Source of the DNA: Bifidobacterium breve
Lineage (GTDB): Bacteria; Actinomycetota; Actinomycetes; Nanopelagicales; Nanopelagicaceae
DNA: 64,000 nt
Assembly (NCBI GenBank): GCA_945876865.1
Contig: CAMCPZ010000001.1
Span: 37,956 to 101,955, forward strand
Reading direction: 5' to 3'
Shown: one piece after another, positions 38,504 through 47,931 of the stretch
How positions within the stretch are numbered: the stretch's first letter is position 1
Layout: each line of letters begins with the position of its first letter
Made by a program: the position numbers and the translations under genes
The notes under the pieces: generated by a model
What the model was told of the DNA's origin: nothing
Databases searched by the model: none
The model's input: only the letters and a program-made list of their open reading frames with translations

Positions 38504-40089
38504 CTCTTTAATCTAAAACGCTGCAACTTTCCGGTAGTTGTTTTTGGTAGTGAGTCAACAAAATGTATTGATCTTGGGTATTTATACGGTGCAATTTGAT
38601 TCTTAACATGATCTTGTAATTCTTTGGCCATAGCATCAGATGCAATAAATTCTGCTCGAAGAACAACATACGCAGTAACAACCATTCCACGCTCTTCATC
38701 TGGCAGACCAACTACTGCAACTTCGGCTACTGCCTTATGCATAAGCAAGGCATTCTCGACCTCAGGTGCCGCAATGTTGTAGCCACTTGAAATAATCATG
38801 TCATCAGCGCGAGATTCATATTTAAAATAACCCTCTGAGGTCCGAGTATAAATATCACCAGTCAAATTCCAACCATTAACGACATAATCCTTCTGCCTGG
38901 CATCATTTAGATAGCGGCAGCCAGTCGGGCCTTTAACCGCAAGAAATCCTTGTTCGCCATCTTTCACTTCTACAAAATTTTCATCAACGACCATTGCTTG
39001 ATACCCAGGAACCGGCTTTCCAGTAAGTCCCGGAATAATTTCGTGATCACTTGCCGATATAAAGATATGCAGTAATTCTGTTGCACCGATGCCATCAATT
39101 AATTTATTTCCCGTTGCCTCAAACCAAGCGCGCCAAGTTGCAAGTGGTAGGTGTTCGCCAGCAGATACACATCGACGCAGAGATGAAACATCTTTACCCT
39201 CAAGCTGGGCAAGCATTGCTCGGTATGCAGTTGGAGCAGTGAAAAGAATTGAGATTTTATATTCAGAAATCTTCTCTAACAGAACTGGTGGCGCGGCATT
39301 CTCTAATAAAACAGTTGTTGCTCCGACTCGAAGTGGGAAAACAACTAAGCCACCTAAACCAAATGTAAATGCAATCGGTGGGCTGCCAGCAAAGACATCA
39401 TCTTTTGTTGGCTTAACAACGTTCTTTGAGAAGGTATCAGCAATGGTCAAGATATCTCGGTGAAAATGCATTGTAGCTTTTGGCACTCCGGTTGAGCCAG
39501 ATGTAAATGCGAAGAGACTGACATCATCCGCTGCAGTTTCACAGACTTTAAATTCAGCACTTTGCTTCGCTATCTCAAGATCAAAATCACTTCCGCCACC
39601 AACAATAAAAGTTTTCCCGGAATAGTTAGGAATTGCCTGCCACTCTTCAACAAATCTGTGATCGACTAGTGCAAATTGAATCTGGCCAATTTCAACTATC
39701 TTCGCTAACTCGACTGCACGTTGCAGTGGAATGGTAGTAACCGCAATGGCACCAACTCTTAGAATTGCCAGCCAGATTGCAACCGCCATCGCATTATTTG
39801 GGCTACGAATCGCAACCCGGTTTCCTGGAACTACACCTTGTGCGAGTAGATAATTTGAAATTCTATTTACTAAATCAAGAAGTTCGCCATAAGTAAAGCT
39901 ACCGTCAGCAGCAATTATGGCTGATTTATCTCGGCCAACTAATTCAATTGTTCTTTCCAATAATTCGCAACTTGCATTTAATTGCTCTGAATAAGTTGCC
40001 GCTGGATGGCTCAAGATTAATTCTGGCCAGAGAGATTTATCTGGAAGATTATCTATGGCAAAGGTATCTATGTGAGCGCTCTTAACCAT
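38500..40089 (-). CDS. Benzoate-CoA ligase family; probable 2-aminobenzoate-CoA ligase
   Basis: N-terminus AHIDTFAIDNLPDKSLWPELILSHPAATYSEQLNASCELLE is the 2-aminobenzoate-CoA ligase type; FTSGSTGVPKATMHFH, NLTGDIY, MIISSGYNIAAPEVENALL. Confidence 0.85.
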   Translation of the reverse strand: MVKSAHIDTFAIDNLPDKSLWPELILSHPAATYSEQLNASCELLERTIELVGRDKSAIIAADGSFTYGELLDLVNRISNYLLAQGVVPGNRVAIRSPNNAMAVAIWLAILRVGAIAVTTIPLQRAVELAKIVEIGQIQFALVDHRFVEEWQAIPNYSGKTFIVGGGSDFDLEIAKQSAEFKVCETAADDVSLFAFTSGSTGVPKATMHFHRDILTIADTFSKNVVKPTKDDVFAGSPPIAFTFGLGGLVVFPLRVGATTVLLENAAPPVLLEKISEYKISILFTAPTAYRAMLAQLEGKDVSSLRRCVSAGEHLPLATWRAWFEATGNKLIDGIGATELLHIFISASDHEIIPGLTGKPVPGYQAMVVDENFVEVKDGEQGFLAVKGPTGCRYLNDARQKDYVVNGWNLTGDIYTRTSEGYFKYESRADDMIISSGYNIAAPEVENALLMHKAVAEVAVVGLPDEERGMVVTAYVVLRAEFIASDAMAKELQDHVKNQIAPYKYPRSIHFVDSLPKTTTGKLQRFRLKS

Positions 40090-40091
40090 TA

Positions 40092-40838
40092 CTAACCATT
40101 CCTATGTCTCTCGATTTCAGCCATGAGTTCACTTACCCCAGTTCCGTTCTGCATTGCACCAAGTAATACTGGTGGAATCCAAGGCTTTCCTGCAACAGTT
40201 TTAGGCATCGACATTGAAATCGAACGCTCGATATCTGCTGCAGTCTCTTTTGCACCCTCGCGATCTGATTTATTAATTAAATAGATGTCACCGATTTCAA
40301 GCAGACCGGCCTTAGATGCCTGTATCCCATCTCCCATTCCAGGGGCGAGAACTACTACTACAGTGTCAACTACTCGCATAACTTCAACTTCGCTCTGTCC
40401 CACACCAACAGTTTCAACAATAATGAAATCAAATTTTGCGCTCTGCACCAATTTCAATACTGCTTTCGTGCTAACTGAAAGTCCACCGAGATGTCCACGT
40501 GTTGCAAGTGAACGGATAAACACACCTGGATCAGTGAAGTGATCGGTCAATCTAATTCGGTCACCAAGAAGTGCGCCGCCTGATATCGGCGAAGATGGAT
40601 CTACTGCAAGAACTGCAACTGAAAAATTTCGTTCTCTCAATAACTTGACTAGCGCATCAACTGTGGTTGATTTTCCAACTCCTGGCGCACCGGTTATTCC
40701 GATTACTTGCGCCCCAGCTTTATCTTCAATTTCGAATGGCTGGCCCGAGTTCTCAATAATCGTAATTGCCTTCGCTAACGCCTGTCGGTCTCCGTTGCGA
40801 ACTTGGCTAAGGAGTTCGGTGTGATCGCTCTGGCTCAT
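40092..40838 (-). CDS. meaB: Methylmalonyl-CoA mutase-associated GTPase MeaB/ArgK family
   Basis: GITGAPGVGKSTTVDALV, LAVDPSSPISGGALLGDRIRL, VETVGVGQSEVEV, NKSDREGAK. ATG at 40838 avoids overlap with the divergent gene. Confidence 0.93.
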   Translation of the reverse strand: MSQSDHTELLSQVRNGDRQALAKAITIIENSGQPFEIEDKAGAQVIGITGAPGVGKSTTVDALVKLLRERNFSVAVLAVDPSSPISGGALLGDRIRLTDHFTDPGVFIRSLATRGHLGGLSVSTKAVLKLVQSAKFDFIIVETVGVGQSEVEVMRVVDTVVVVLAPGMGDGIQASKAGLLEIGDIYLINKSDREGAKETAADIERSISMSMPKTVAGKPWIPPVLLGAMQNGTGVSELMAEIERHRNG

Positions 40839-40880
40839 ATGCCAAACCTTATGACATATTTCTCGTGATAAGTTGTGCCC

Positions 40881-41297
40881 ATGGCTGAAATATCCCAATC
40901 AGTTCCGATTCGCGTAGTAGTCGCAAAACCTGGTCTAGATGGACATGACCGGGGCGCAAAAGTTGTTGCCCGTGCGTTGCGCGATGCTGGATTTGAAGTT
41001 ATCTACACTGGCCTTCATCAGAGCCCAGAACAGATAATTGCAACTGCAATTCAAGAAGACGTTCAAGCTATCGGACTTTCAATTCTCTCTGGCGCACATA
41101 TGACAATTTTTGATCGCATTATGAAACTCTTAAAAGACAACAAGGCAGAAAATATTGTTGTTTTCGGCGGTGGAATTATTCCTGAAGCTGACAAGTTAGC
41201 ACTAAAGGAAATGGGCGTTGGTGAAATCTTTACACCTGGAACACCCACCGCAGACATAATTTCTTGGCTTCAAAACGCGGTTACAGCCCGCGCTTAA
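40881..41297 (+). CDS. Cobalamin-binding small subunit of split acyl-CoA mutase
   Basis: [37 protein letters not shown] (DxHxxG), [20 protein letters not shown]. Confidence 0.94.
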   Translation: MAEISQSVPIRVVVAKPGLDGHDRGAKVVARALRDAGFEVIYTGLHQSPEQIIATAIQEDVQAIGLSILSGAHMTIFDRIMKLLKDNKAENIVVFGGGIIPEADKLALKEMGVGEIFTPGTPTADIISWLQNAVTARA

Positions 41298-42572
41298 TTA
41301 AGTAACTTTCGAATTCGTATTCGAAATCTTTTTGTAATCTCCCGAGGCAACTAAATCTTTTAGCCTTGAAAAACCATCCCAGATTTCAGCATGAGAGTTC
41401 ATAAGCGGAGAAATCGCTAATCTAACTGAGTTCGGCGCACGATAATCTGGAATCACATTCGCTAACTGTCGAAGCGCAAATGCAATTTGCTTGCCATCAG
41501 GATGAACTAATGAAACGTGGCCACCCCGCCATTTTGCATCTCTTGGTGTATTTAAAGTAAATCCAAGATTGGCAAGCCAGGCATCATAAAGATCAATCAT
41601 CATCTGAGTTCCAGTTGCACATTTTGCCTCGATATTTTTAATTCCTGCTTCTTCAATAATTCCAAATGAAGATTGCACAGAACGAAGCGCAATTATGGAA
41701 GGTGTTGCGATTTGAAAACCAGCTAAACCCTCAGCTTTCTTAAATATTGGCCCCATGTCAAACATATTTTCTTGGGCATGCCAGCCTTGAATTGGAACTT
41801 GCAATTCGTTCTGCACTCGCTTGGAAACATATAACCAACCAGGAGAACCTGGACCGGAGAACCCAAATTTATATGTGCAACCAACTGCTAGATCAACACC
41901 ATCTTTATCAAATTGCAGATCAATAGCACCAATTGCATGACTGCAATCCCAAATAGTAAATGCGCCATATTTTCGTGCGACATCAGTTAGCGCTTTGATG
42001 TCATTTCGTGCTCCTGCCCGATATTGAATAACTTCAAAAGTTACGAAGGCAACATCTTCACTCAGGTATTTTTCTAGAATTTCTGGAGTGATTCGCTCGT
42101 GCTGCGAAATCGCAGGATCTTCATTGTTGATGATGACTAGATTTAATCCACGTTCTTTTGCATATCCCTGCAAGATATAGCGGTCGGTTGGGAAATTTGC
42201 GGCATCAATAATTATGGTTTTGCGGTCAGGTCGTGCGGCAAGTGCCGCGCCAGCAAGTTGGTAGAAATTAACTGATGTCGTATCAGTGACTAAAACTTGT
42301 CCTGCGGCCGCACCAAGAGTCGTGCGTCCCAATAAATCTCCGGTAGCAAATGGTTCTTCAATCCAATCACTCCAGCCCTCGACAACTTTTGCGCCCCAAT
42401 CATTAAGCAGATAATCATTGATCACTTTGATTGTTCGTTTTGGCAATCGACCCAATGAATTTCCATCCAAGTAACAAATTGCCGGGTCATTTATTATGAA
42501 TTCATCCCGGAATTTTGCCAATGGGTCCTTGGCATCTAGATCGAGCGCATATTGCCTATTTGTTACATCCAT
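41298..42572 (-). CDS. kynU: Kynureninase
   Basis: YLDGNSLGRLPK, VTDTTSVNFYQ, WDCSHAIGAIDLQFDKDGVDLAVGCTYKFGFSGPGSPGWLYVSKR, GWHAQENMFDM. Confidence 0.93.
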   Translation of the reverse strand: MDVTNRQYALDLDAKDPLAKFRDEFIINDPAICYLDGNSLGRLPKRTIKVINDYLLNDWGAKVVEGWSDWIEEPFATGDLLGRTTLGAAAGQVLVTDTTSVNFYQLAGAALAARPDRKTIIIDAANFPTDRYILQGYAKERGLNLVIINNEDPAISQHERITPEILEKYLSEDVAFVTFEVIQYRAGARNDIKALTDVARKYGAFTIWDCSHAIGAIDLQFDKDGVDLAVGCTYKFGFSGPGSPGWLYVSKRVQNELQVPIQGWHAQENMFDMGPIFKKAEGLAGFQIATPSIIALRSVQSSFGIIEEAGIKNIEAKCATGTQMMIDLYDAWLANLGFTLNTPRDAKWRGGHVSLVHPDGKQIAFALRQLANVIPDYRAPNSVRLAISPLMNSHAEIWDGFSRLKDLVASGDYKKISNTNSKVT

Positions 42573-42581
42573 TTTCCAACT

Positions 42582-42595
42582 GTAGCAATAGTCAA
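42582..42595 (-). promoter_or_regulatory. Candidate half operator upstream of kynU (TTGACTATTGCTAC on the minus strand)
   Basis: First eight bases identical to site D; second half degenerate. Confidence 0.3.
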
Positions 42596-42608
42596 ATACC
42601 CTTGCACT

Positions 42609-44390
42609 ATGGCCGTCACTAATTTGCTGAATCTAGAGTCGGTCTCAAAATCTTTTGATATTCGAGCGTTATTAGATGGTGTCTCACTTGGCGTAAACGC
42701 TGGTGATCGAATCGGAATTGTTGGCAGAAATGGTGGCGGCAAAAGCACGCTAATTAAAGTGATGGCTGGGATTGAAGCACCAGACTCTGGACGGGTCTCA
42801 AAAGCCGGCTCAATAAATATTGGATTACTGGGGCAGAGCGATGACTCAGATGAAGATTCATTGGTGCGCGAAGTCGTCCTCGGAGATTTAGCAACACATG
42901 AGTGGGCAGGCAATTCAAAAGTTAGAGAAGTCCTAACTGGATTATTTGGCGGCATTAGCGAAGAGCTGCTTGATCGAAAGATTTCTTATTTATCTGGTGG
43001 TGAACGCCGCCGGGTTAATTTAGCGAAGTTGTTAATTGCAGATCTTGACTTAGTTTTATTGGATGAACCAACAAACCACTTAGATGTCGAAGGGGTTTCA
43101 TGGCTTGCACAATATTTAAAGCGCAATACAAAATTAGCAGTTGTAGTGATAACTCACGATCGTTGGTTTTTGGATGAAGTCTCAGATCAAATCTGGGAAG
43201 TTGTAGATGGAAACGTTCTGGCATATGACGGCGGATATTCCGCATATGTTTTATCTAAAGCTGAACGAGCCCGTCAGATAACAGTTGAAGATGGCAAGCG
43301 AAATATGTTGATCCGAAAGGAACTTGCCTGGCTTCGCAGAGGTGCACCTGCACAAACTGTGAAACCTAAATTCAGGATTGATGCTGCTAACACTTTGATT
43401 GCAAATGAGCCACCACCTAGAAATGAGACTGAGCTTCTAAATTTTGCGGCAAATAGATTGGGAAATACAGTTTTTGAAATTCATCAAGCAACTATCACAG
43501 CCGGCGAAAAAATGATTTTGGAAGACCTTTATTGGAACATCGGTCCCGGTGATCGAATTGGTGTTGTGGGCGTAAACGGTGCTGGTAAAACAACTTTGTT
43601 CAGAGCCTTGCTTGGTCAGATTAGTTCAACGGCCGGCAAGATAACTACGGGAGTGACGGTAAAAGCTGCATTTCTCTCACAACATCTTGAAGAGTTAGAT
43701 CCAACTTGGCGAGTTCTAGAAGCAGTAGAAAAAGTTGCTAACCAGGTTCAATTAGGAAATGGTAAAGAGTTATCAGCCAGCCAGCTCTGTGAAAAGTTAG
43801 GTTTCAATACAGATTCGCAGTGGACTCCGGTCGGAGATTTATCGGGCGGCGAGCGTCGTAGGTTGCAATTGACTCGGTTACTAATGGATAGCCCAAATGT
43901 CTTATTGCTTGATGAGCCGACAAATGATTTTGATGTCGAGACTCTGACTGCTCTTGAAGATTTACTCGACTCCTTTGGCGGCACGCTTTTAGTGATTTCG
44001 CACGATAGATATTTCCTAGAACGAGTATGTGATCGCTTTGTTGGCTTGCTAGGGGATTCAAAGCTACGCGATTTACCTAGGGGCATTGATGAATATTTAA
44101 AGCTTCGAAGCAGCTCAATTGAAACTAGCGGATCTGTAACGACAAAAGTCAAGACATCAAATATTGCAGAGATCAAAGAAGTGCGGAAAGAGATTGCGAA
44201 GTATGAACGCCAAATCGCAAAGCTGGAAGCACAAATTATTGAGTTAGAGAGTCAGCAGAGTGAACTGGCTTTTGATCATGAAAAATTAGGGCAGAACATG
44301 GAAGAATTAGCAAAGTTAACCCAAGAGAAGTCTGCAATCGAAGAGAGTTGGTTGCAGGCTAATACAAGTTTAGAAGGTCTCGAAAATTAA
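42609..44390 (+). CDS. ABC-F family ATP-binding protein (two ATPase domains)
   Basis: Walker A GRNGGGKST and GVNGAGKTT, LSGGERRRV twice, LLDEPTNHLD and LLDEPTNDFD, C-terminal coiled coil. ATG at 42609 preferred. Confidence 0.95.
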   Translation: MAVTNLLNLESVSKSFDIRALLDGVSLGVNAGDRIGIVGRNGGGKSTLIKVMAGIEAPDSGRVSKAGSINIGLLGQSDDSDEDSLVREVVLGDLATHEWAGNSKVREVLTGLFGGISEELLDRKISYLSGGERRRVNLAKLLIADLDLVLLDEPTNHLDVEGVSWLAQYLKRNTKLAVVVITHDRWFLDEVSDQIWEVVDGNVLAYDGGYSAYVLSKAERARQITVEDGKRNMLIRKELAWLRRGAPAQTVKPKFRIDAANTLIANEPPPRNETELLNFAANRLGNTVFEIHQATITAGEKMILEDLYWNIGPGDRIGVVGVNGAGKTTLFRALLGQISSTAGKITTGVTVKAAFLSQHLEELDPTWRVLEAVEKVANQVQLGNGKELSASQLCEKLGFNTDSQWTPVGDLSGGERRRLQLTRLLMDSPNVLLLDEPTNDFDVETLTALEDLLDSFGGTLLVISHDRYFLERVCDRFVGLLGDSKLRDLPRGIDEYLKLRSSSIETSGSVTTKVKTSNIAEIKEVRKEIAKYERQIAKLEAQIIELESQQSELAFDHEKLGQNMEELAKLTQEKSAIEESWLQANTSLEGLEN

Positions 44391-45336
44391 GATTACACAT
44401 TCACAAACTGCCAGACTTGAAGCGCTTGCTGCAATTTCTGGTGTACTAATCGCGCTGCAATCGCGCGCAAATGGCGAACTCTCACATTTATTAGGCAATA
44501 GCACTGAAGCGGCGCTTGTCTCTTTTGGTTCAGGTTTGATCGTCATATCTCTCATTGCACCTTTTAATAAATCAATTAAAACTGGAATTCGAAACCTCCG
44601 TGTTGCAGTTGCTGCAAAACAAATTCCAAGGTGGCGACTTTTTGCTGGAGTTCTTGGTGGAAGTTTTGTTGCACTACAAACTCAAGTTGTGCCAATAATT
44701 GGCGTGGCTCTTTATTCTGTGGCATCAATTGCGGGCCAAACCGCTATGTCATTGATAGTAGATCGAATTGGCTTGACCGGTGGTGGCAAAAAATTGATTT
44801 CAAAACGTCGAGTCATGGCAGCTTTGATAACCGTATTTGCTGTTTTTATCTCAGCGCTGGATCGAATTTCCTTGGCCTCGTTCTCGGTTTTTGCGGTCGC
44901 CCTTGCAACGTTAGCCGGCGCCTTAGTCGGTGTTCAACGTGCGCTCAATGGCCAGATCAATGAATATTCGAAGGCAAGTTTCACAACTTCGCTATTGAAT
45001 TTCTTTATGGGAACTTCGGTTTTAGCACTTATGTTATTCGCGCTCCTAATCTTTAACGGAGATGAAATAGTTCCGCTTCCAAGTGGTCCATGGTGGATTT
45101 ACACTGGAGGAACAATTGGTGTTATCTATATTGCATTTACTTCAACGATTGTTCAACATCTCGGTGTTCTAACATTCACGCTCTTTAGCGTGGGCGGCAC
45201 TTTAATCGGTTCACTTCTAATTGATCTGATTGCACCAACAAACGGAAACACCGTCTCTTGGTTTTTAGTCTCAGGAATCCTTATGACCTACTTAGGTGTT
45301 GTTATTGGTGGGCAATCAAGGCTATTTAAGCGCTAA
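44386..45336 (+). CDS. DMT-family transporter (DUF606/YdcZ-like), apparently starting at ATT
   Basis: The ORF track starts at TTG 44536, but in-frame upstream sequence LEALAAISGVLIALQSRANGELSHLLGNSTEAALVSFGSGL aligns with the paralog's N-terminus (FAIFAVLIGVVVAIQARINGQLS...AAALVSFLTGL). Start codon uncertain. Confidence 0.78.
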   Translation: MKITHSQTARLEALAAISGVLIALQSRANGELSHLLGNSTEAALVSFGSGLIVISLIAPFNKSIKTGIRNLRVAVAAKQIPRWRLFAGVLGGSFVALQTQVVPIIGVALYSVASIAGQTAMSLIVDRIGLTGGGKKLISKRRVMAALITVFAVFISALDRISLASFSVFAVALATLAGALVGVQRALNGQINEYSKASFTTSLLNFFMGTSVLALMLFALLIFNGDEIVPLPSGPWWIYTGGTIGVIYIAFTSTIVQHLGVLTFTLFSVGGTLIGSLLIDLIAPTNGNTVSWFLVSGILMTYLGVVIGGQSRLFKR

Positions 45337-46715
45337 GCGCGACCAGCAAGTTTTACAGCGTCCGCAACTTTAGTTACAACCTGAGTATCAAAAACACTTG
45401 GAACGATGAAGTTTGCATTTAGCTGATCTGATGTAACACAAGAAGAAATAGCATCTGCAGCCGCAACCAACATCGCGTCTGTAATTTTTGTGATTCGACC
45501 ATCAAGTAAACCGCGAAAGATTCCTGGGAATGCAAGAACGTTATTGATTTGGTTTGGTTGATCACTTCTGCCAGTAGCAACAACAGCTGCATATTTACGG
45601 GCAATCGCCGGATCAATCTCTGGGTCTGGATTCGCTAGCGCAAAAACTATTGAACCTGCAGCCATTGCGGCGACATCAGATTCCTTTAAAACATCAGGAG
45701 CGCTGACACCAATAAAGATATCGGCGCCAACCATGGCTTCTGAGATTGTTCCACTGAACTTTCCAGGAGAACAATTATCTACAAACCAGGTGCGCATCTC
45801 TTGATCGCCGGCTTTGTGCTCGGAGACCAGACCATCTTTGTCGTAACCAATAATGTTTTTGGCACCACTTGCTACTAACAGTCGAGCAATTGCAGTTCCG
45901 GCAGCTCCGGCACCACTCATAACAATCTTTGCTTTTGCTAAATCTTTCTTAACAAACTTAAGTGCATTGGTAAGAGCAGCAAGCACGACAATTGCAGTTC
46001 CGTGTTGGTCATCATGAAAAACTGGGATATCTAGAAGATCGCGAAGTCGACGCTCGACTTCAAAACAGCGAGGTGCAGAGATATCTTCTAGGTTAATTCC
46101 ACCGTAAACCGGAGCAATGATTTGAACAGTTCTTACAATCTCATCTACATCTTGAGTATCCAAACAGACTGGCCAAGCATCAACATCAGCAAATCGCTTG
46201 AATAGCGCAGCCTTACCCTCCATCACTGGAAGTGCGGCTTCTGGCCCAATATTTCCGAGTCCCAAGACAGCCGATCCATCTGTAACAACGGCAACAGTAT
46301 TTCGTTTGATTGTCAGGCGCCGGGCATCTGATTTATCAGCAGCAATTGCTTGCGAAATACGTGCAACACCAGGGGTGTATGCACGAGATAAATCATCACG
46401 GGTTTTTAGTGGAACCTTAGATTGAATTTCAATCTTGCCACCAAGGTGCAATAAGAAAGTGCGATCACTGACTTTACGAACAGTAAGTTCTGGATGGCTT
46501 GCGATTGATGCAGTAATTGCTTCAGCGTGTTCAGCATCGATTGCATCGCACGTTACGTCGATGACTACGTGATCTAAGAAAGATTCAACAACGTCAAGGG
46601 CGGTAATTGCAGCACCTGCTGCGGTAATCGCAGTTGTAACTTCGGCAACTGGTTGCGCAGAAGGCGGGCCTTCAACACGAATAGTTATTCCGTAGCCAGG
46701 ACTTGTAGATGCCAT
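45333..46715 (-). CDS. NAD(P)-dependent malic enzyme with N-terminal ACT-like domain
   Basis: DLSRAYTPGVARISQAIA, TDGSAVLGLGNIGPEAALPVMEGKAALFK, HDDQHGTAIV, GAGAAGTAIARLL. Confidence 0.95.
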   Translation of the reverse strand: MASTSPGYGITIRVEGPPSAQPVAEVTTAITAAGAAITALDVVESFLDHVVIDVTCDAIDAEHAEAITASIASHPELTVRKVSDRTFLLHLGGKIEIQSKVPLKTRDDLSRAYTPGVARISQAIAADKSDARRLTIKRNTVAVVTDGSAVLGLGNIGPEAALPVMEGKAALFKRFADVDAWPVCLDTQDVDEIVRTVQIIAPVYGGINLEDISAPRCFEVERRLRDLLDIPVFHDDQHGTAIVVLAALTNALKFVKKDLAKAKIVMSGAGAAGTAIARLLVASGAKNIIGYDKDGLVSEHKAGDQEMRTWFVDNCSPGKFSGTISEAMVGADIFIGVSAPDVLKESDVAAMAAGSIVFALANPDPEIDPAIARKYAAVVATGRSDQPNQINNVLAFPGIFRGLLDGRITKITDAMLVAAADAISSCVTSDQLNANFIVPSVFDTQVVTKVADAVKLAGRA

Positions 46716-46718
46716 GTT

Positions 46719-47357
46719 TTACACAACTCCATATAAACGATCGCCGGCATCGCCCAAACCAGGAACGATATAACCCTTTTCATTTAATTTTTCATCAAGA
46801 GCGCCGGTAACAATTGTTATTGGCAAGTTCTTTCCAGCAAATTCTTTTTCAAGCAGTGCAATTCCTTCAGGTGCAGCCAAGATTGTTATCGCAGTGATAT
46901 CGGTGGCACCACGCTCAAGAAGGTAATTGATTGCGGCAATCAAAGTTCCACCAGTTGCAAGCATTGGATCAAGGATGTAGCACTGCCGTCCAGTTAAATC
47001 ATCTGGCAAGCGATTTGCATATGTAGATGGCTTTAAAGTGTCGTGATCGCGAATCATTCCGAGAAAACCAACTTCAGCTGTCGGCATCAATCGCGTCATT
47101 CCCTCGAGCATTCCAAGGCCAGCGCGCAAAATTGGGACAACTACAGGTCTTGGTTTTGTAAGTTCGACACCATTGGCCATCGCAACTGGGGTTTTGACTT
47201 TTACTGGAGTTGTGCGAACTTCTCGCGTTGCTTCGTAAGCCAATAAAGTGACGATTTCTTCAGTTAATTGGCGAAAAGTTGGAGAATTAGTTTTTTCATC
47301 CCGAAGCACTGTCAATTTATGTGCAAGCAATGGATGGTTCGCTACATGAATCTTCAC
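46719..47357 (-). CDS. upp: Uracil phosphoribosyltransferase
   Basis: [48 protein letters not shown]. Confidence 0.96.
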   Translation of the reverse strand: MKIHVANHPLLAHKLTVLRDEKTNSPTFRQLTEEIVTLLAYEATREVRTTPVKVKTPVAMANGVELTKPRPVVVPILRAGLGMLEGMTRLMPTAEVGFLGMIRDHDTLKPSTYANRLPDDLTGRQCYILDPMLATGGTLIAAINYLLERGATDITAITILAAPEGIALLEKEFAGKNLPITIVTGALDEKLNEKGYIVPGLGDAGDRLYGVV

Positions 47358-47442
47358 GACGCATACCTTACTCGCGCTAGTGGGGCTTGTCGCACGCCCG
47401 CTTTAGTGTCAGTATTGAAGCCTGCATTAATAGGGCCGGGGG

Positions 47443-47928
47443 GTGAGCGCATTGATAAACGAGTCGAGCAAGGTGGAAGACTTTGGGATTATTGCGTGGC
47501 ACGAGGATGGTCGCTGGAATGTGTCGGAACTAACTCATGCCAGGGATCTTGGTTCAATAATGGATCAATTGAATTCGCAAGCAACTAATGGTGGGGCGAT
47601 TGCGCTGATTGCAATCGAAGAAGATTATTTCGTTGTTGCTAGAGCGCTTGGTTCTCAAATGCAAATGATGATTAGTGATGTTACATATGCACTCGAGTCT
47701 GATTTAGCTGCTGACTTACTTGAAATGTTGGATCTGCCATTTCCAGAAGAAGATGATGATTCACAACCTGGTGGTGACATTGATTTACTTTCAGATCTCG
47801 GCATGAGCGCGATGGAACTTGAAGCGCTCTGTGATGATCCAGAACTTTTCCCTGACGAACAATTAGATGCAATAGCGTCAAAACTTGGATTTGGAAATCA
47901 ATTCGCCGAACTTTATGAGAGCCAATAA
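47443..47928 (+). CDS. tRNA adenosine deaminase-associated protein
   Basis: Acidic protein (PEEDDDSQPGGDIDLLSDLGMSAMELEALCDDPELFPDEQLDAIASKLGFG) immediately upstream of tadA. Confidence 0.85.
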   Translation: MSALINESSKVEDFGIIAWHEDGRWNVSELTHARDLGSIMDQLNSQATNGGAIALIAIEEDYFVVARALGSQMQMMISDVTYALESDLAADLLEMLDLPFPEEDDDSQPGGDIDLLSDLGMSAMELEALCDDPELFPDEQLDAIASKLGFGNQFAELYESQ

Positions 47929-47931
47929 ACA

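Noticed and set aside
37000-41300. Cobalamin riboswitch controlling the mutase genes
   Set aside because: The mutase large subunit has no 5' intergenic space and the meaB/B12-subunit gap is only about 42 bp, too short for a cobalamin riboswitch.
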